A DNA stretch of 64,000 nucleotides from Pontibacter sp. G13 (GTDB lineage: Bacteria; Bacteroidota; Bacteroidia; J057), in assembly GCF_031851795.1 (NCBI RefSeq), contig NZ_CP134696.1:6076001-6140000 (forward strand). The letters run 5' to 3'. Shown here one piece after another: positions 1 to 8,919 of the stretch. The notes under the pieces were generated by a model. It saw only the letters and a program-made list of their open reading frames with translations. It had not been told where the DNA came from and did not search any database. The translations under genes were made by a program, and so were the position numbers. How positions within the stretch are numbered: the stretch's first letter is position 1; every line of letters begins with the position of its first letter.

Positions 1-1
1 C

Positions 2-394
2 TCGCTACAGATCAATCAGAAAAACCAGATCCTCGTGGATTTTGAGGCAAAGCTTCAATCCCATCCAGAGGGAGCCGCTAGCCAATCGGTAAGCCGAGAT
101 CTGGCGATGGCACTCAAAGAAGTCCTGCGGGTGGACGAAGACTGGAAGACCTTTGAACTGTATTTTCAAGATCTGTACTCGGGGTTCTACCATCGGGTCG
201 AAAGTCAATTTCCCCAACTATCAGCGCACGAACTCCGAATCATCACATTGATCAAGCTCAGACTGACTGGAAGAGAGATCGCACAGCTTCTCAATATCAC
301 CCAAGATGCCGTGAAAACTGCCCGCTATCGCATTCGGAAGAAATTGGAACTCACTCCTGAGGTGGATCTGGTTGTGTTTTTGAGTGAATTGTAG
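2..394 (+). CDS. C-terminal part of TPR/LuxR-type HTH transmembrane regulator (5' end outside window)
   Basis: The frame is open from base 2, so the gene starts before the window; an internal GTG at 35 is not a real start. The visible part matches the C-terminus of the regulator at 5151-6911. It begins with the same INQKNQ-type coiled segment, then a conserved DEDWKTFELYFQDL stretch, then a LuxR/GerE-like helix-turn-helix (ELRIITLIKLRLTGREIAQL, followed by a recognition helix and a basic RYRIRKK tail). By analogy it is a one-component regulator with periplasmic TPRs, one membrane helix and a cytoplasmic DNA-binding end. It lies 125 bp upstream of a secreted ELWxxDG-repeat protein, and this gene order is repeated at 5-8.7 kb. 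Ligand and targets are unknown. Confidence 0.85.
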   Translation, partial: SLQINQKNQILVDFEAKLQSHPEGAASQSVSRDLAMALKEVLRVDEDWKTFELYFQDLYSGFYHRVESQFPQLSAHELRIITLIKLRLTGREIAQLLNITQDAVKTARYRIRKKLELTPEVDLVVFLSEL

Positions 395-519
395 TTCAGG
401 GTTTTAGGGGCGAATGGCAAGTCTTTTTTCGCCCTGTTACGATTTGAATACTGGGGATTCTCCTCGGTTTTGGGAGGAATGGGCCTACTTGTGCTCATCG
501 ATCACCTAAAACCGAAATC

Positions 520-2106
520 ATGAAGAGAACTTTATTTACAGGCCTGTTGCTTTGGACATTGGGTATGCTCCAAGCACAGTACAGAGTATCGGACATTCAT
601 ATCAGCGGCTCAAGTTATCCGCTCAATTTGACCCCCTTTAACGGCCAATTGTTCTTCACTGCCACCCACCCGCTCTTGGGCATGGAGCCGTTTATGGTGG
701 ATTCAATGGGGAATGTCCAGATGATTGCAGATGTGAATCAAGGCGCGGGAAATTCATTCGCAGAGGGATATACAGTCTTTAAGGACCAGATGTATTTCGT
801 CGCTATGAATGTCAATGAAGATTTTCGATTGTGGCGATATTCTCCCGCTGGTTTGACCTCAGTTCCCGCTCCCATTATTCAACAAGATTTTTTCGTTCCT
901 CGCAGTGGTCATTTCCAAATAATAGATGACCAAATGATCTTGGCAATCGGAGATGGCCCCTTGAATTATGGGATTGAGCCTTACCGATACAATGGTTTTG
1001 GCTCCTTGCAATTGATTGCTGATGTGAATTACGGGTTTTCAAGTTCTTCCCCACAGTCATTTGTGGAGATGGGGGGCAAATGGTATTTCGTGGCGAATAC
1101 CCACCAATATGGCACGGAGCTTTTTGAGCATGACCCTACGACTGGTTCTACACAGATGGTTCAGGACCTTCGAATTGGTTCCCCAAGTGGGATCGAACAA
1201 GGGTTCACTGGCGATCTGGAAAAGCTCGTGGTCTTCAACGATCGTGTGTATTTCTCCGGAAAAGATGCCATTCATGGCTGGAATCTACGAGCGTATGATG
1301 GGGATACGTTGATTTCCTATTTCTTGAATCCCACGGGGTTGGGCTCTCCCTTTAATTTGACGGTGTTCAAGGATGCCCTCTATTTCATGTCCCGAGATTC
1401 CGTGAATAATCCTATCCTCAATCGGGTGGATAAATCAGGAGATGTAACTGAAGTTGCCCAGCAAGGCTTTATGCCGGGGTTTATTATGGGAGATACCTAT
1501 GTATATCCGATGAATGATGGTATTCACGGCACCGAATTGTGGGTATTTGATGGCGTAAATCCACCTTCTATGGTCATAGACCTTAATCCGGGTACAGGCA
1601 ATGGCGTGAGCAATTTCACCGTGATGAACCACGGGATCATCGCCCAAGGCAAACTCTATTTCGCCGGCAATGATGGGATTCATGGGGACGAATTGTGGGT
1701 GTACGATGGGATCAATCCACCAGCAATGGTCATGGATATTCAACCCGGTCCGCTAGGAAGCTTGCCAAGAGAGTTTGCGGTTATGGGCTCCAAGATCTTC
1801 TTCTCGGCGGATGATGGGCAATTTGGCCGCGAGTTGTGGGCGATGGATTTGCAGACCGTCTCCAATGATGCTGAAATCGAGTCCTCCATCGTCATGTATC
1901 CCAATCCTGCACAAGATTGGCTTTCTATCGAAAGCGCTAATCCAGTTGCTTCTGTAAGTATTTTCGACCTGTCAGGAAAACTGATCCATCAATATGCACA
2001 AGCCTCTGATCGGGTTTTCCTCGGAAACCTGAAAACCGGGAGCTATGTCATCGAAGCCACTTTGGTCAATGGTCATTCAGTACGTCGGATGATCGTGAAA
2101 CGCTAA
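520..2106 (+). CDS. secreted ELWxxDG-repeat protein with T9SS sorting domain
   Basis: 528 residues. A signal peptide (MKRTLFTGLLLWTLGMLQAQ) is followed by a repetitive body rich in YFVA/YFSA strands. ELWxxDG-type repeats sit near residues 337 (TELWVFDG), 390 (DELWVYDG) and 437 (RELWAMDL). The last ~78 residues are a type A T9SS C-terminal sorting domain, with MYPNPAQDWLSIES, a FDLSGKL strand and a GSYVIEA strand. This predicts export across the outer membrane and surface attachment. ELWxxDGT repeats are known in secreted and surface proteins of Bacteroidota and others, without an assigned activity. The protein is paralogous to 7141-8739, and both follow a TPR-HTH regulator gene. Start is the ATG just before the signal peptide. 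Confidence 0.88.
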   Translation: MKRTLFTGLLLWTLGMLQAQYRVSDIHISGSSYPLNLTPFNGQLFFTATHPLLGMEPFMVDSMGNVQMIADVNQGAGNSFAEGYTVFKDQMYFVAMNVNEDFRLWRYSPAGLTSVPAPIIQQDFFVPRSGHFQIIDDQMILAIGDGPLNYGIEPYRYNGFGSLQLIADVNYGFSSSSPQSFVEMGGKWYFVANTHQYGTELFEHDPTTGSTQMVQDLRIGSPSGIEQGFTGDLEKLVVFNDRVYFSGKDAIHGWNLRAYDGDTLISYFLNPTGLGSPFNLTVFKDALYFMSRDSVNNPILNRVDKSGDVTEVAQQGFMPGFIMGDTYVYPMNDGIHGTELWVFDGVNPPSMVIDLNPGTGNGVSNFTVMNHGIIAQGKLYFAGNDGIHGDELWVYDGINPPAMVMDIQPGPLGSLPREFAVMGSKIFFSADDGQFGRELWAMDLQTVSNDAEIESSIVMYPNPAQDWLSIESANPVASVSIFDLSGKLIHQYAQASDRVFLGNLKTGSYVIEATLVNGHSVRRMIVKR

Positions 2107-2219
2107 CTGTCTGGGCTACAGGGAGTGTGATTTCCTGTACTATTTGATCGCCGGCGAAGGGGGATTCCCGTCCCTTTTCAGCCGGTATTTTGTATGTTGA
2201 GGGTCCAAAACCTCCTCGC

Positions 2220-3008
2220 ATGGAACCCTATCCCATCCAACTTCCTCCAGACTTGGCACCCTATGTCAATTGTGTCTTCTTTGAGCGCAATGATACGGAG
2301 GGAGCCCAAAGATTGCTGAAACTCTATGCCGACGGCTATCCCGGAATCATGTATCAGCAAGCTGTGGACGGGTGTGTACTCCTTCCTGCGAATAAACGCC
2401 TATCGACCCTCTTCCTATATGGCCAGACCATAGATCCTGTATCGCTGGATATCCGGGGGGCGTACCATTTTGTGGTGTTTCAACTGTATCCCTTTGCCTC
2501 CAAATATCTGTTGGGTGTTGATCCTCGGCAATTGAATGACGATTGCTACGATTTGTGCCAATTGGAGTATCTCGATCCACCGGAAATCCTCCTTCAATTG
2601 TCGAAAAGGACACAGCCCAACGAACAGATCGACACGCTCTGCGAAATGATGCGGGCCATGATCCAGCATGAACATCTGCGCCAGCACGAACAGATTTCGC
2701 AAGCGATTCGGCTGATCATTCGGGCAAAAGGTCAAGTGGAAATGCGCACGGTGCAGGATGCCGTAGCGATGACTCCTCGGACATTTGAGCGAAACTTCAT
2801 GGCAGAAGTGGGACTTTCCCCCAAGCAATTTGCCAAGATCATCCAATTCCAGACTTCCCTGCGATCACTCACCGAAACGCAATTCTCCAAACTGACTGAC
2901 GTGGGCATCGACAGTGGTTTTGCCGACCAGTCGCATTTCATCCGGACCTTCAAACGATATACTGGAGCCACTCCAAGGCAATTTCTCAATGGATTCGCCT
3001 CAGGCTGA
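2220..3008 (+). CDS. AraC-family transcriptional regulator
   Basis: 262 residues from the ATG at 2220; a TTG ten codons upstream is possible but adds nothing recognisable. The N-terminal half resembles the DUF6597-type sensor found in front of AraC domains in Bacteroidota (MEPYPIQLPPDLAPYVNCVF, later GAYHFVVFQLYPFASKYLLG). The C-terminal ~100 residues form the paired AraC helix-turn-helix: MRTVQDAVAMTPRTFERNF for the first motif and GFADQSHFIRTFKRYTGATP for the second, conserved one. It has no signal peptide, so it is cytoplasmic. The gene is 76 bp upstream of an NAD(P)-binding oxidoreductase on the same strand, which it may control. The ligand is unknown. Confidence 0.88.
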   Translation: MEPYPIQLPPDLAPYVNCVFFERNDTEGAQRLLKLYADGYPGIMYQQAVDGCVLLPANKRLSTLFLYGQTIDPVSLDIRGAYHFVVFQLYPFASKYLLGVDPRQLNDDCYDLCQLEYLDPPEILLQLSKRTQPNEQIDTLCEMMRAMIQHEHLRQHEQISQAIRLIIRAKGQVEMRTVQDAVAMTPRTFERNFMAEVGLSPKQFAKIIQFQTSLRSLTETQFSKLTDVGIDSGFADQSHFIRTFKRYTGATPRQFLNGFASG

Positions 3009-3084
3009 TTTTGCCGCTTTTGTTCAATTCTGGGGCCTTGCGTGCCCATACCTTTGATGTATCATTTACTCCAATCAAGCAGAA

Positions 3085-3717
3085 ATGAATGTCATCGTAT
3101 TCGGAGCAACAGGCTCTATCGGAATCCCCGTCGTAGAACAAGCGCTACAGCAAGGTCATACGGTCACTGCATTTAGTCGCCATGCAGATCAGCTAGAGAT
3201 TTCCGCATCTCCCAACCTCAGAAAAGTGTCTGGAGACGTCCGGGATTTGGCCACAGTCAAACAGGCCATTAAGGGTCAGGCAGTCGTAATTGTGGTGCTC
3301 GGCTCAGGGAAAAGCCGGAAAAGTACGATTCGGTCTGAGGGAACGCGCACCATCATTGAGGCGATGAAGGCCACGGGAGTCGAGCGGTTGATTTGCCAAA
3401 CGACCCTCGGCAATGGCGATAGTAGATCCAACCTCAATTTCTTCTGGAAGCACATCATGTTTGGCTGGTTTCTCAAGCAGGTCTATCTCGACCATGAACT
3501 GCAGGAGTCCTATGTCCGTGAAAGCGGTCTGGATTGGACGATCGTGCGGCCCGGAGCCTTTACAGATGGAGCGCTGACGGGTGCATATCAACATGGATTT
3601 GGACCAGAAGCACAGTCTCTGAAGCTCAAAATCTCTCGGGCGGATGTGGCCGATTTTATCCTCAAGCAGATCGAGGGGACTCAATATCGCTTGCAATCGC
3701 CAGGGTTGAGTTATTGA
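3085..3717 (+). CDS. NAD(P)-binding Rossmann oxidoreductase (atypical SDR/NmrA-like)
   Basis: 210 residues. The N-terminus has the dinucleotide-binding motif GATGSIG at residues 7-13, after the MNVIVF beta strand. It continues with VSGDVRD and VVIVVLGSG, as in the NAD(P)H-binding family (NAD_binding_10/SDR_a5). The conserved WTIVRPGAFTDG segment typical of these proteins is present near residue 150. An active-site YxxxK is not evident, so it may be a redox-sensing or flavin-reductase-like protein rather than a classical dehydrogenase. It probably acts in the cytoplasm. It follows the AraC regulator and ends before a perfect hairpin. The substrate cannot be assigned. Confidence 0.85.
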   Translation: MNVIVFGATGSIGIPVVEQALQQGHTVTAFSRHADQLEISASPNLRKVSGDVRDLATVKQAIKGQAVVIVVLGSGKSRKSTIRSEGTRTIIEAMKATGVERLICQTTLGNGDSRSNLNFFWKHIMFGWFLKQVYLDHELQESYVRESGLDWTIVRPGAFTDGALTGAYQHGFGPEAQSLKLKISRADVADFILKQIEGTQYRLQSPGLSY

Positions 3718-3732
3718 TCTTCTGATACATGA

Positions 3733-3769
3733 TCACCCCCCATGAGACCAGAAAGCACATGGGGGGTGA
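3733..3769. terminator. bidirectional terminator hairpin between convergent genes
   Basis: A perfect 12-bp inverted repeat (TCACCCCCCATG at 3733-3744, CATGGGGGGTGA at 3758-3769) with a 13-nt loop lies between the stop codons of the oxidoreductase (+) and the beta-barrel-like gene (-). No strong T-run follows on the plus strand. The terminator role therefore rests on the stem and the convergent position. Confidence 0.6.
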
Positions 3770-3791
3770 CCGATATTTTCAGGAAATACCG

Positions 3792-4502
3792 CTAGTCTTT
3801 GATAAACATGTAGCCGATCTGGAGTCCTATGGAAAAGTCATAGATAAGATCGGTGCCTGGACTTCTAAAACTTTCCACTTGCTCCCAAACCCCCCGTCCA
3901 AATGGGAATTCCCTATCATCGACTCGCAAATTGACAGGGTCGTCATAGCTCACGGTCCGCTCTGTGAGTCCTAGATAACCCACGTATCCTCCTACTGTGA
4001 ATCGATCGAAAACGGTGAATTTTAGCCCTGCTTTGAGCTGTCCTCCAAATTTTTCCAACTGGTAATCCACTCGATCAAATAGCCAATCTACCCCCGGCTC
4101 TATTGGGTCTGAATATCTTCCTTCAATCAAGGTCGAATTCGTTCGTACCCAATGTGGCTCAAATGAGATGTAACCTGCAAAACCAGCGTCTCGGATCAAG
4201 TAAAACCGAATCTCTGGGCGAATTTCTCGATACTGGTAATTGTTGCCAAGCCTTGGTCCTGACCAAATACCGATGTCATGCAAGGTCTCATTGCCCCATG
4301 CAAAAGTCGTGGCAACCCCCCAGTGCTTAGGGAACTGATACTCAAACCCCACTCGGAGTCTTGGACGACGATTAAAGAAAGAGGTGGGATTGAACTGAAT
4401 CTCGAAGGTCCTTGGAAATTCAGTGGGACGCTGTGCATGCGCCTCAGGAATGGAAAGGAAGGAAAGAATGCCCAAAAGCATTCCGATTAATTGCTTTGTC
4501 AT
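3792..4502 (-). CDS. predicted outer-membrane beta-barrel protein, function unknown
   Basis: 236 residues. The signal peptide is MTKQLIGMLLGILSFLSIPEAHAQ, with cleavage after AHA. The rest alternates polar and hydrophobic residues in strand-like blocks (RLRVGFEYQFPKHWGVATTF, PEIRFYLIRDAGFAGYISF, QLKAGLKFTVFDRFTVGGYV) and ends with IGLQIGYMF, the aromatic end expected of an outer-membrane barrel. I read it as a small barrel of the DUF3575/porin-like kind; the family assignment is inferred from pattern only. It is transcribed toward the oxidoreductase and shares the terminator at 3733-3769. A DUF5713 gene lies 88 bp upstream on the same strand, perhaps co-transcribed. Confidence 0.8.
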   Translation of the reverse strand: MTKQLIGMLLGILSFLSIPEAHAQRPTEFPRTFEIQFNPTSFFNRRPRLRVGFEYQFPKHWGVATTFAWGNETLHDIGIWSGPRLGNNYQYREIRPEIRFYLIRDAGFAGYISFEPHWVRTNSTLIEGRYSDPIEPGVDWLFDRVDYQLEKFGGQLKAGLKFTVFDRFTVGGYVGYLGLTERTVSYDDPVNLRVDDREFPFGRGVWEQVESFRSPGTDLIYDFSIGLQIGYMFIKD

Positions 4503-4590
4503 GGTTGATTCGTTTATCGCCAGACGGTCAAATTAATCGAAGTGCTGAATAAATCAAATGTCTAAATAGAAGCAGCGCAAGAAGCGCTAT

Positions 4591-4938
4591 TTACCATTCC
4601 CTAGTCGCGATCAATTCTTCAATGTCGGCCTCAAACCCGTAAGCCAAAGCGATTTGCTCAAAATCAACGGCAATGATCTCACGTGCAGCAGTCTCGATCT
4701 CGGAACCGTTTTGCAGAAAATCGTCTTCCATTTCATTGAAGGAATCGGTAGCTGCATGTGACAGTGTGTACAGTTCTTCCAAAGATTTTGGGCTTTGGGT
4801 CTCGATCTGGAAGCAAAGGTCAATCAGAATGTCCTTGCATCGGTCAACTAGAAAATCGGGAAAATAAGCATCTTGGTACATCCCCTTCAGAAATGGGTAT
4901 TGCTGCATTTTGGGATGTTGGAGTTCAGATTGTGTCAT
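4591..4938 (-). CDS. DUF5713 family protein
   Basis: 115 residues, acidic, with no signal peptide or membrane segment. It carries the pattern I associate with DUF5713: YPFLKGMYQDAYFPDFLVDR, CKDILIDLCFQIE, LYTLSHAATDSFNEMEDDF, SEIETAAREIIAVDF, and a C-terminal DIEELIATREW. The function of the family is not established; members are small soluble proteins often found alone or near toxin/immunity-like genes. Start is the ATG at 4938. The upstream region to 5150 is AT-rich and holds no other convincing gene. Confidence 0.8.
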   Translation of the reverse strand: MTQSELQHPKMQQYPFLKGMYQDAYFPDFLVDRCKDILIDLCFQIETQSPKSLEELYTLSHAATDSFNEMEDDFLQNGSEIETAAREIIAVDFEQIALAYGFEADIEELIATREW

Positions 4939-5150
4939 GTGCTGGGATGAATGGATTTTAGGATGGTTGCGATGTTACGATAATTTCGATTTCCAAACAC
5001 ACTTGACTCGAAAATAAATTGGGGGGAGAAGGTTTTGAGCGCTGAAAAATGGAGACTACTTTTGATGAATTGGAATATTGGCGTTCGAGATTGATAAATG
5101 CCTGAATTGTTTTCTGTTTGAACGAATTTCACTTCCTAGCTACTTGTTTC

Positions 5151-6911
5151 ATGATCACACGATCCATGCCTTTTTCCGCCATGAGGGGACTACCAATCCG
5201 TCTATTTCGGGGCTTTTTTCCGCTGATGATGTTGGCCATTTTGCCGCAATTTGGCTGGGCCTCCTACAACATTGATAGCCTGCTGGCTACGCTGGACACC
5301 ATGCCTGAAAATCAGCAACGAGTCAGGACCTATCTCGATTTGGCCAGGGGATATGAGCTGATCGATCTGGAAGCTTCCTTCGATTGGCTGGATAAAATGG
5401 AAGCTCTGGCGATGGAGCTCGAGGATATGGATGGCTTGAGGCGGGTCCATAAAGAACGAGGGATTTTGCAGAAACTTCATGGTTCTCCTGACAGTGCCCT
5501 GTACTGGTTTCAGCTGATTGCCGAGCATCCCGAATGGCTTTTGACTACGAGGGATAGTGCCGATACCGAAAATTTGCTGGGAATGGGATTCTTGGATCTG
5601 GGGCAATTGGACACGGCGATTTATCATCTGAACCGAGCGGCAGCAGGATATCGGAAAATCGAATATCTCGAAGGAGAGATCACTATTTTCACCAACATCG
5701 GAATCATTTTCTATGAGACGGGAGATTTGGAGCAGGCGCTTCATTTCCTCAAAAAAGCTTATCAGCTTTCACTCAAGGCAGAAAATCTGTTTGCACATTT
5801 CCCCGTGATCTCCAATTATGCAAGCTTGTTGGTTTCAACGGGCTCGGATACAGATTCGGTACAGGCGATGTTCCTCGAATTGGAAGCGCATCCAGACTTG
5901 GAGAATGACCCGAATATGGCCCGTACCCTTCACCAGAATATTGCCAGCCTGTATACCAGACAAGGCGATTGGGCATTGGCAGAACAGCACTATTTCAAGG
6001 CCCTCAAAATTGCTGAACAAGGACAAGTGCCCGAATTACCGCAGATTTATACGGGACTTGCGATGAACTACTACGGGCAAGGCAAATACACCAACAGTAT
6101 CCAATATGAACGCAAGGCTCAGCAGCTTGCCTCGCTGCCATCGGAGTTTAAGTGGACGTACCAATCCCTCGCAAAATCATTCACTCAACTCGGCCAAAAA
6201 GATAGCGCACTCCACTATTGGGACCGGCTCCTGCAATTAAGGGACTCCATGGAATCGGAACGGCACAAGGAATTGATGGCTGAAGCGCAGGAGAATCTTA
6301 CCGTAGTGGAAAAAGAATACGAGATCAAGGAACTCCAACAGCAGCGAGCGCTCGATCAGTTGAGCAAGCGCGTGAGCTATCTGGCTATCGTGGTATTGGT
6401 ACTGATGTTGGCTTTGGGAGGGTACATGGCGTGGACCGTCATTCGCAGGAAAAAGGAAGAGACTCTCCTGCAGCAAGCCAAACTCAAGCAGAAAAACGAG
6501 CATCTTGTCAACCTCTCCCTCAGCATTCATCAGAAGAATCAAGTGCTGCGATCTTTTGAAGACAAGCTCAAGGCCCAGCGCGAAAAGGGCGGAGATTCGC
6601 AACTCCTCACGGACCTGTCCAAGAGTCTGACTCAATTCCTCAAAATCGACGAAGACTGGGAGAGGTTCGAGGCCTATTTCCACGATCTCAATCATGGGTT
6701 CTATGATATTCTCAAGGAGCGCTGGCCCAATCTCACCAATCAAGAATTGCGAATTTGCACCCTCGCCAAGCTTCGTTTCAATATCAAGGAAATGGCCCAA
6801 ACCCTGTTCATTTCTGTTGACTCGGTCAAATCTTCTCGATACCGCATTCGCAAGAAACTCGCCATCGAAACGGAACAGGATTTATCCGACTTCCTCAACG
6901 AGCTAGTCTAG
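5151..6911 (+). CDS. TPR-containing transmembrane regulator with LuxR-type HTH
   Basis: About 586 residues from the ATG at 5151; in-frame ATGs at 5166 and 5181 are equally plausible, and 5181 gives the cleanest signal peptide (MRGLPIRLFRGFFPLMMLAI). Periplasmic TPR-like helices fill residues ~45-370 (GMGFLDLGQLDTAIYHLNRA, IGIIFYETGDLEQALHFLKK, ASLYTRQGDWALAEQHYFKA). A coiled coil and one membrane helix follow at ~408-430 (YLAIVVLVLMLALGGYMAW), then a second coiled coil. The C-terminal LuxR/GerE-like HTH has ELRICTLAKLRFNIKEMAQT and ends RYRIRKK. The layout implies that an envelope signal is passed directly to DNA. The protein is paralogous to 2-394 and sits upstream of an ELWxxDG T9SS gene, its likely target. 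Confidence 0.9.
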   Translation: MITRSMPFSAMRGLPIRLFRGFFPLMMLAILPQFGWASYNIDSLLATLDTMPENQQRVRTYLDLARGYELIDLEASFDWLDKMEALAMELEDMDGLRRVHKERGILQKLHGSPDSALYWFQLIAEHPEWLLTTRDSADTENLLGMGFLDLGQLDTAIYHLNRAAAGYRKIEYLEGEITIFTNIGIIFYETGDLEQALHFLKKAYQLSLKAENLFAHFPVISNYASLLVSTGSDTDSVQAMFLELEAHPDLENDPNMARTLHQNIASLYTRQGDWALAEQHYFKALKIAEQGQVPELPQIYTGLAMNYYGQGKYTNSIQYERKAQQLASLPSEFKWTYQSLAKSFTQLGQKDSALHYWDRLLQLRDSMESERHKELMAEAQENLTVVEKEYEIKELQQQRALDQLSKRVSYLAIVVLVLMLALGGYMAWTVIRRKKEETLLQQAKLKQKNEHLVNLSLSIHQKNQVLRSFEDKLKAQREKGGDSQLLTDLSKSLTQFLKIDEDWERFEAYFHDLNHGFYDILKERWPNLTNQELRICTLAKLRFNIKEMAQTLFISVDSVKSSRYRIRKKLAIETEQDLSDFLNELV

Positions 6912-7140
6912 GACAGATACCGTGTCATTGGGGAGAAAATCGACCAATTAGGGAGGAATATTAGGGGTGTCACCCCAAGCATACCGAGAGGATTGGGATG
7001 AATGGCGGGATTTTGGGGTGTTTTTTAAGGTGTTGAATCTTAGGTATTTGTGTTGCTTGACACCTATTGCACACCTGCCTTTTTCGGAAAATGACCAAGG
7101 AGATTTCATATTTGGGTCATCACGATTTAAGTACCGAGAT

Positions 7141-8739
7141 ATGAAATCTTTTTGGCTGACAGCCTGTGCAATCTGTTGTGTTTTTTCCCTACACGCACAA
7201 TCCCGGGTGACCGATATTCACCCTTCTGGGGACAGCGACCCCAAGCATCTTACGGTCATTGATGACCACATTTACTTCTCCGCCTACCACCCCTTTTATG
7301 GAGAGGAAGCGTACGTGATCGATTCCTCCGAGACGACTACAGCGCTCCCTGAAATTGTCGCCGGAACGGATGGCTCTTCTCCTGAGTCATTTATCGAGTT
7401 TCAGGAAGCGGCCTACTTTTTGGCAAATAAGGATGAGTTCACCCGAACGCTCTACACCTACCAGAATGGCACCATCACAGAGCTGCTTTCCCACGGCACT
7501 TCGCCAGAATTTGGCCGATTGGAGCGGGATGGCCAACTAGACATCTTCCAGAATCAACTGGTATTTTCCATGTCTGCGCGGAACTTCAGCTATGGCTTCG
7601 AACCCTATGCCTACAGTAATGGGGACTCAATTCAGCTGTTGGCCGACGTGAATCCCAACGGGACAAGCTCCAATCCTTCCAGCTTCACCGAAATGGGAGG
7701 CAAGTTGTACTTCCTTGCCACTGGACCGGGCACAGGGCGCGAGTTGTGGGTATATGATCCCGATAGTAGCCAAGCACAAATAGCTGTGGATCTGAAACCG
7801 GGATTTGGCAATGGTTTCGAAGGACCTACCTCGACCAATACCACCCAGTTGGTAGCCTTTCAGAATCATCTATACTTCGTCGGATGGGACGGGGTGGACG
7901 GCTCCCAGATTTTCAAATTTGATGGGACCAACGCTCCTACCGCTTTGATGATTGATGGACAAAGAGCCCAGAGTGTGTCCTCCATCTTTCAGCTTCCCAA
8001 CCAACTGGCTTTTTCCGCCCGAAATCATCTGGGAGAAAGAGCTCTCTACACCTACGATGGTACAGCACAACCCACTCACGTTTCAGATACGCCGATCTAC
8101 CAAGCGAAGTATTTCCGCGATGGCTTGATGTTCATGCATGACGATGATATTCATGGAGAGGAAATGTGGTATTTCGACGGCGTGAGCGCTCCCTACTTGC
8201 TGGCGGATATTTACCCCGGCAGTGCCGATGCATTGAATTACGGAACGCTGTACAGCTACCGAGGATATTGCGAGGTGGACGGGGTTTTCTACTTCACTGC
8301 CGACGACGGTGTGCACGGGAGGGAGTTGTGGAAATTTGATGGGAAGAATGCACCGGAACTCGTTCACGATCTCAACCCCGGATTGGCCGGGAGCTCACCT
8401 GCATATTTTGTCGAATACCGAGGTGCGCTGTATGTCGTGGCGGATGACGGCAGCGAAGGAACTGAAATCTGGAAATTCAAAACGCCCAGTACAACCACTA
8501 TCGAAAGCAATTCCCTGACCTTCAATGTTTACCCAAATCCTACCGAGAACATGCTTGTGTTGAAGACTGATCAGCCCGTCGTCCAAGCGGAAGTCCTCGA
8601 TCTGAATGGGAAGCGGGTGATGAAAGTCCAAGGGCAACTCACACAACTCAATTGTAGCCATTTGGCTGCTGGTACCTATGTGGTCCGAATCAAAACTGTT
8701 CAAGGATCAACGGCTCAAACGCTTTTCTCTAAATTCTAG
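7141..8739 (+). CDS. secreted ELWxxDG-repeat protein with T9SS sorting domain (paralogue)
   Basis: 532 residues from the ATG at 7141. The reading frame stays open upstream to 6967, but 7141 gives a proper signal peptide (MKSFWLTACAICCVFSLHAQ). The body matches the protein at 520-2106 closely: RVTDIHPSGDS after the signal, FTEMGGKLYFLATG, then ELWxxDG-like units near residues 200 (RELWVYDP), 341 (EMWYFDG), 394 (RELWKFDG) and 441 (TEIWKFKT). The last ~80 residues form a T9SS type A sorting domain (VYPNPTENMLVL, VLDLNGKRV, GTYVVRIKT). It is predicted to be on the cell surface or released. It lies 229 bp after the TPR-HTH regulator and ends at a clear terminator. Biochemical role unknown. Confidence 0.9.
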   Translation: MKSFWLTACAICCVFSLHAQSRVTDIHPSGDSDPKHLTVIDDHIYFSAYHPFYGEEAYVIDSSETTTALPEIVAGTDGSSPESFIEFQEAAYFLANKDEFTRTLYTYQNGTITELLSHGTSPEFGRLERDGQLDIFQNQLVFSMSARNFSYGFEPYAYSNGDSIQLLADVNPNGTSSNPSSFTEMGGKLYFLATGPGTGRELWVYDPDSSQAQIAVDLKPGFGNGFEGPTSTNTTQLVAFQNHLYFVGWDGVDGSQIFKFDGTNAPTALMIDGQRAQSVSSIFQLPNQLAFSARNHLGERALYTYDGTAQPTHVSDTPIYQAKYFRDGLMFMHDDDIHGEEMWYFDGVSAPYLLADIYPGSADALNYGTLYSYRGYCEVDGVFYFTADDGVHGRELWKFDGKNAPELVHDLNPGLAGSSPAYFVEYRGALYVVADDGSEGTEIWKFKTPSTTTIESNSLTFNVYPNPTENMLVLKTDQPVVQAEVLDLNGKRVMKVQGQLTQLNCSHLAAGTYVVRIKTVQGSTAQTLFSKF

Positions 8740-8765
8740 GAAATTGCCTAGTTAGGAAGTTTGTT

Positions 8766-8801
8766 AAGTGCGGCACCCTCTGGGATTGCCGCACTTGTTT
8801 T
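8766..8801 (+). terminator. Rho-independent terminator after ELWxxDG gene
   Basis: A perfect 10-bp stem AAGTGCGGCA (8766-8775) / TGCCGCACTT (8787-8796) with an 11-nt loop is followed by GTTTT. It lies 27 bp after the stop codon of the T9SS gene. Confidence 0.8.
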
Positions 8802-8919
8802 GTAGAGCGGGAAGTGTTGCCCGTCGAGCTTGCGATCAGTCAGGGAGTTGTAAGGAGATGATAGGGAAAAGAACTTGGCTAGATGCACCTTTGAGCCATT
8901 CCCCGAATTCGAATCCACA

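Noticed and set aside
6967-7140. Upstream extension of the second ELWxxDG protein
   Set aside because: The ATG at 7141 gives a complete signal peptide that matches its paralogue; the extension has no export features.
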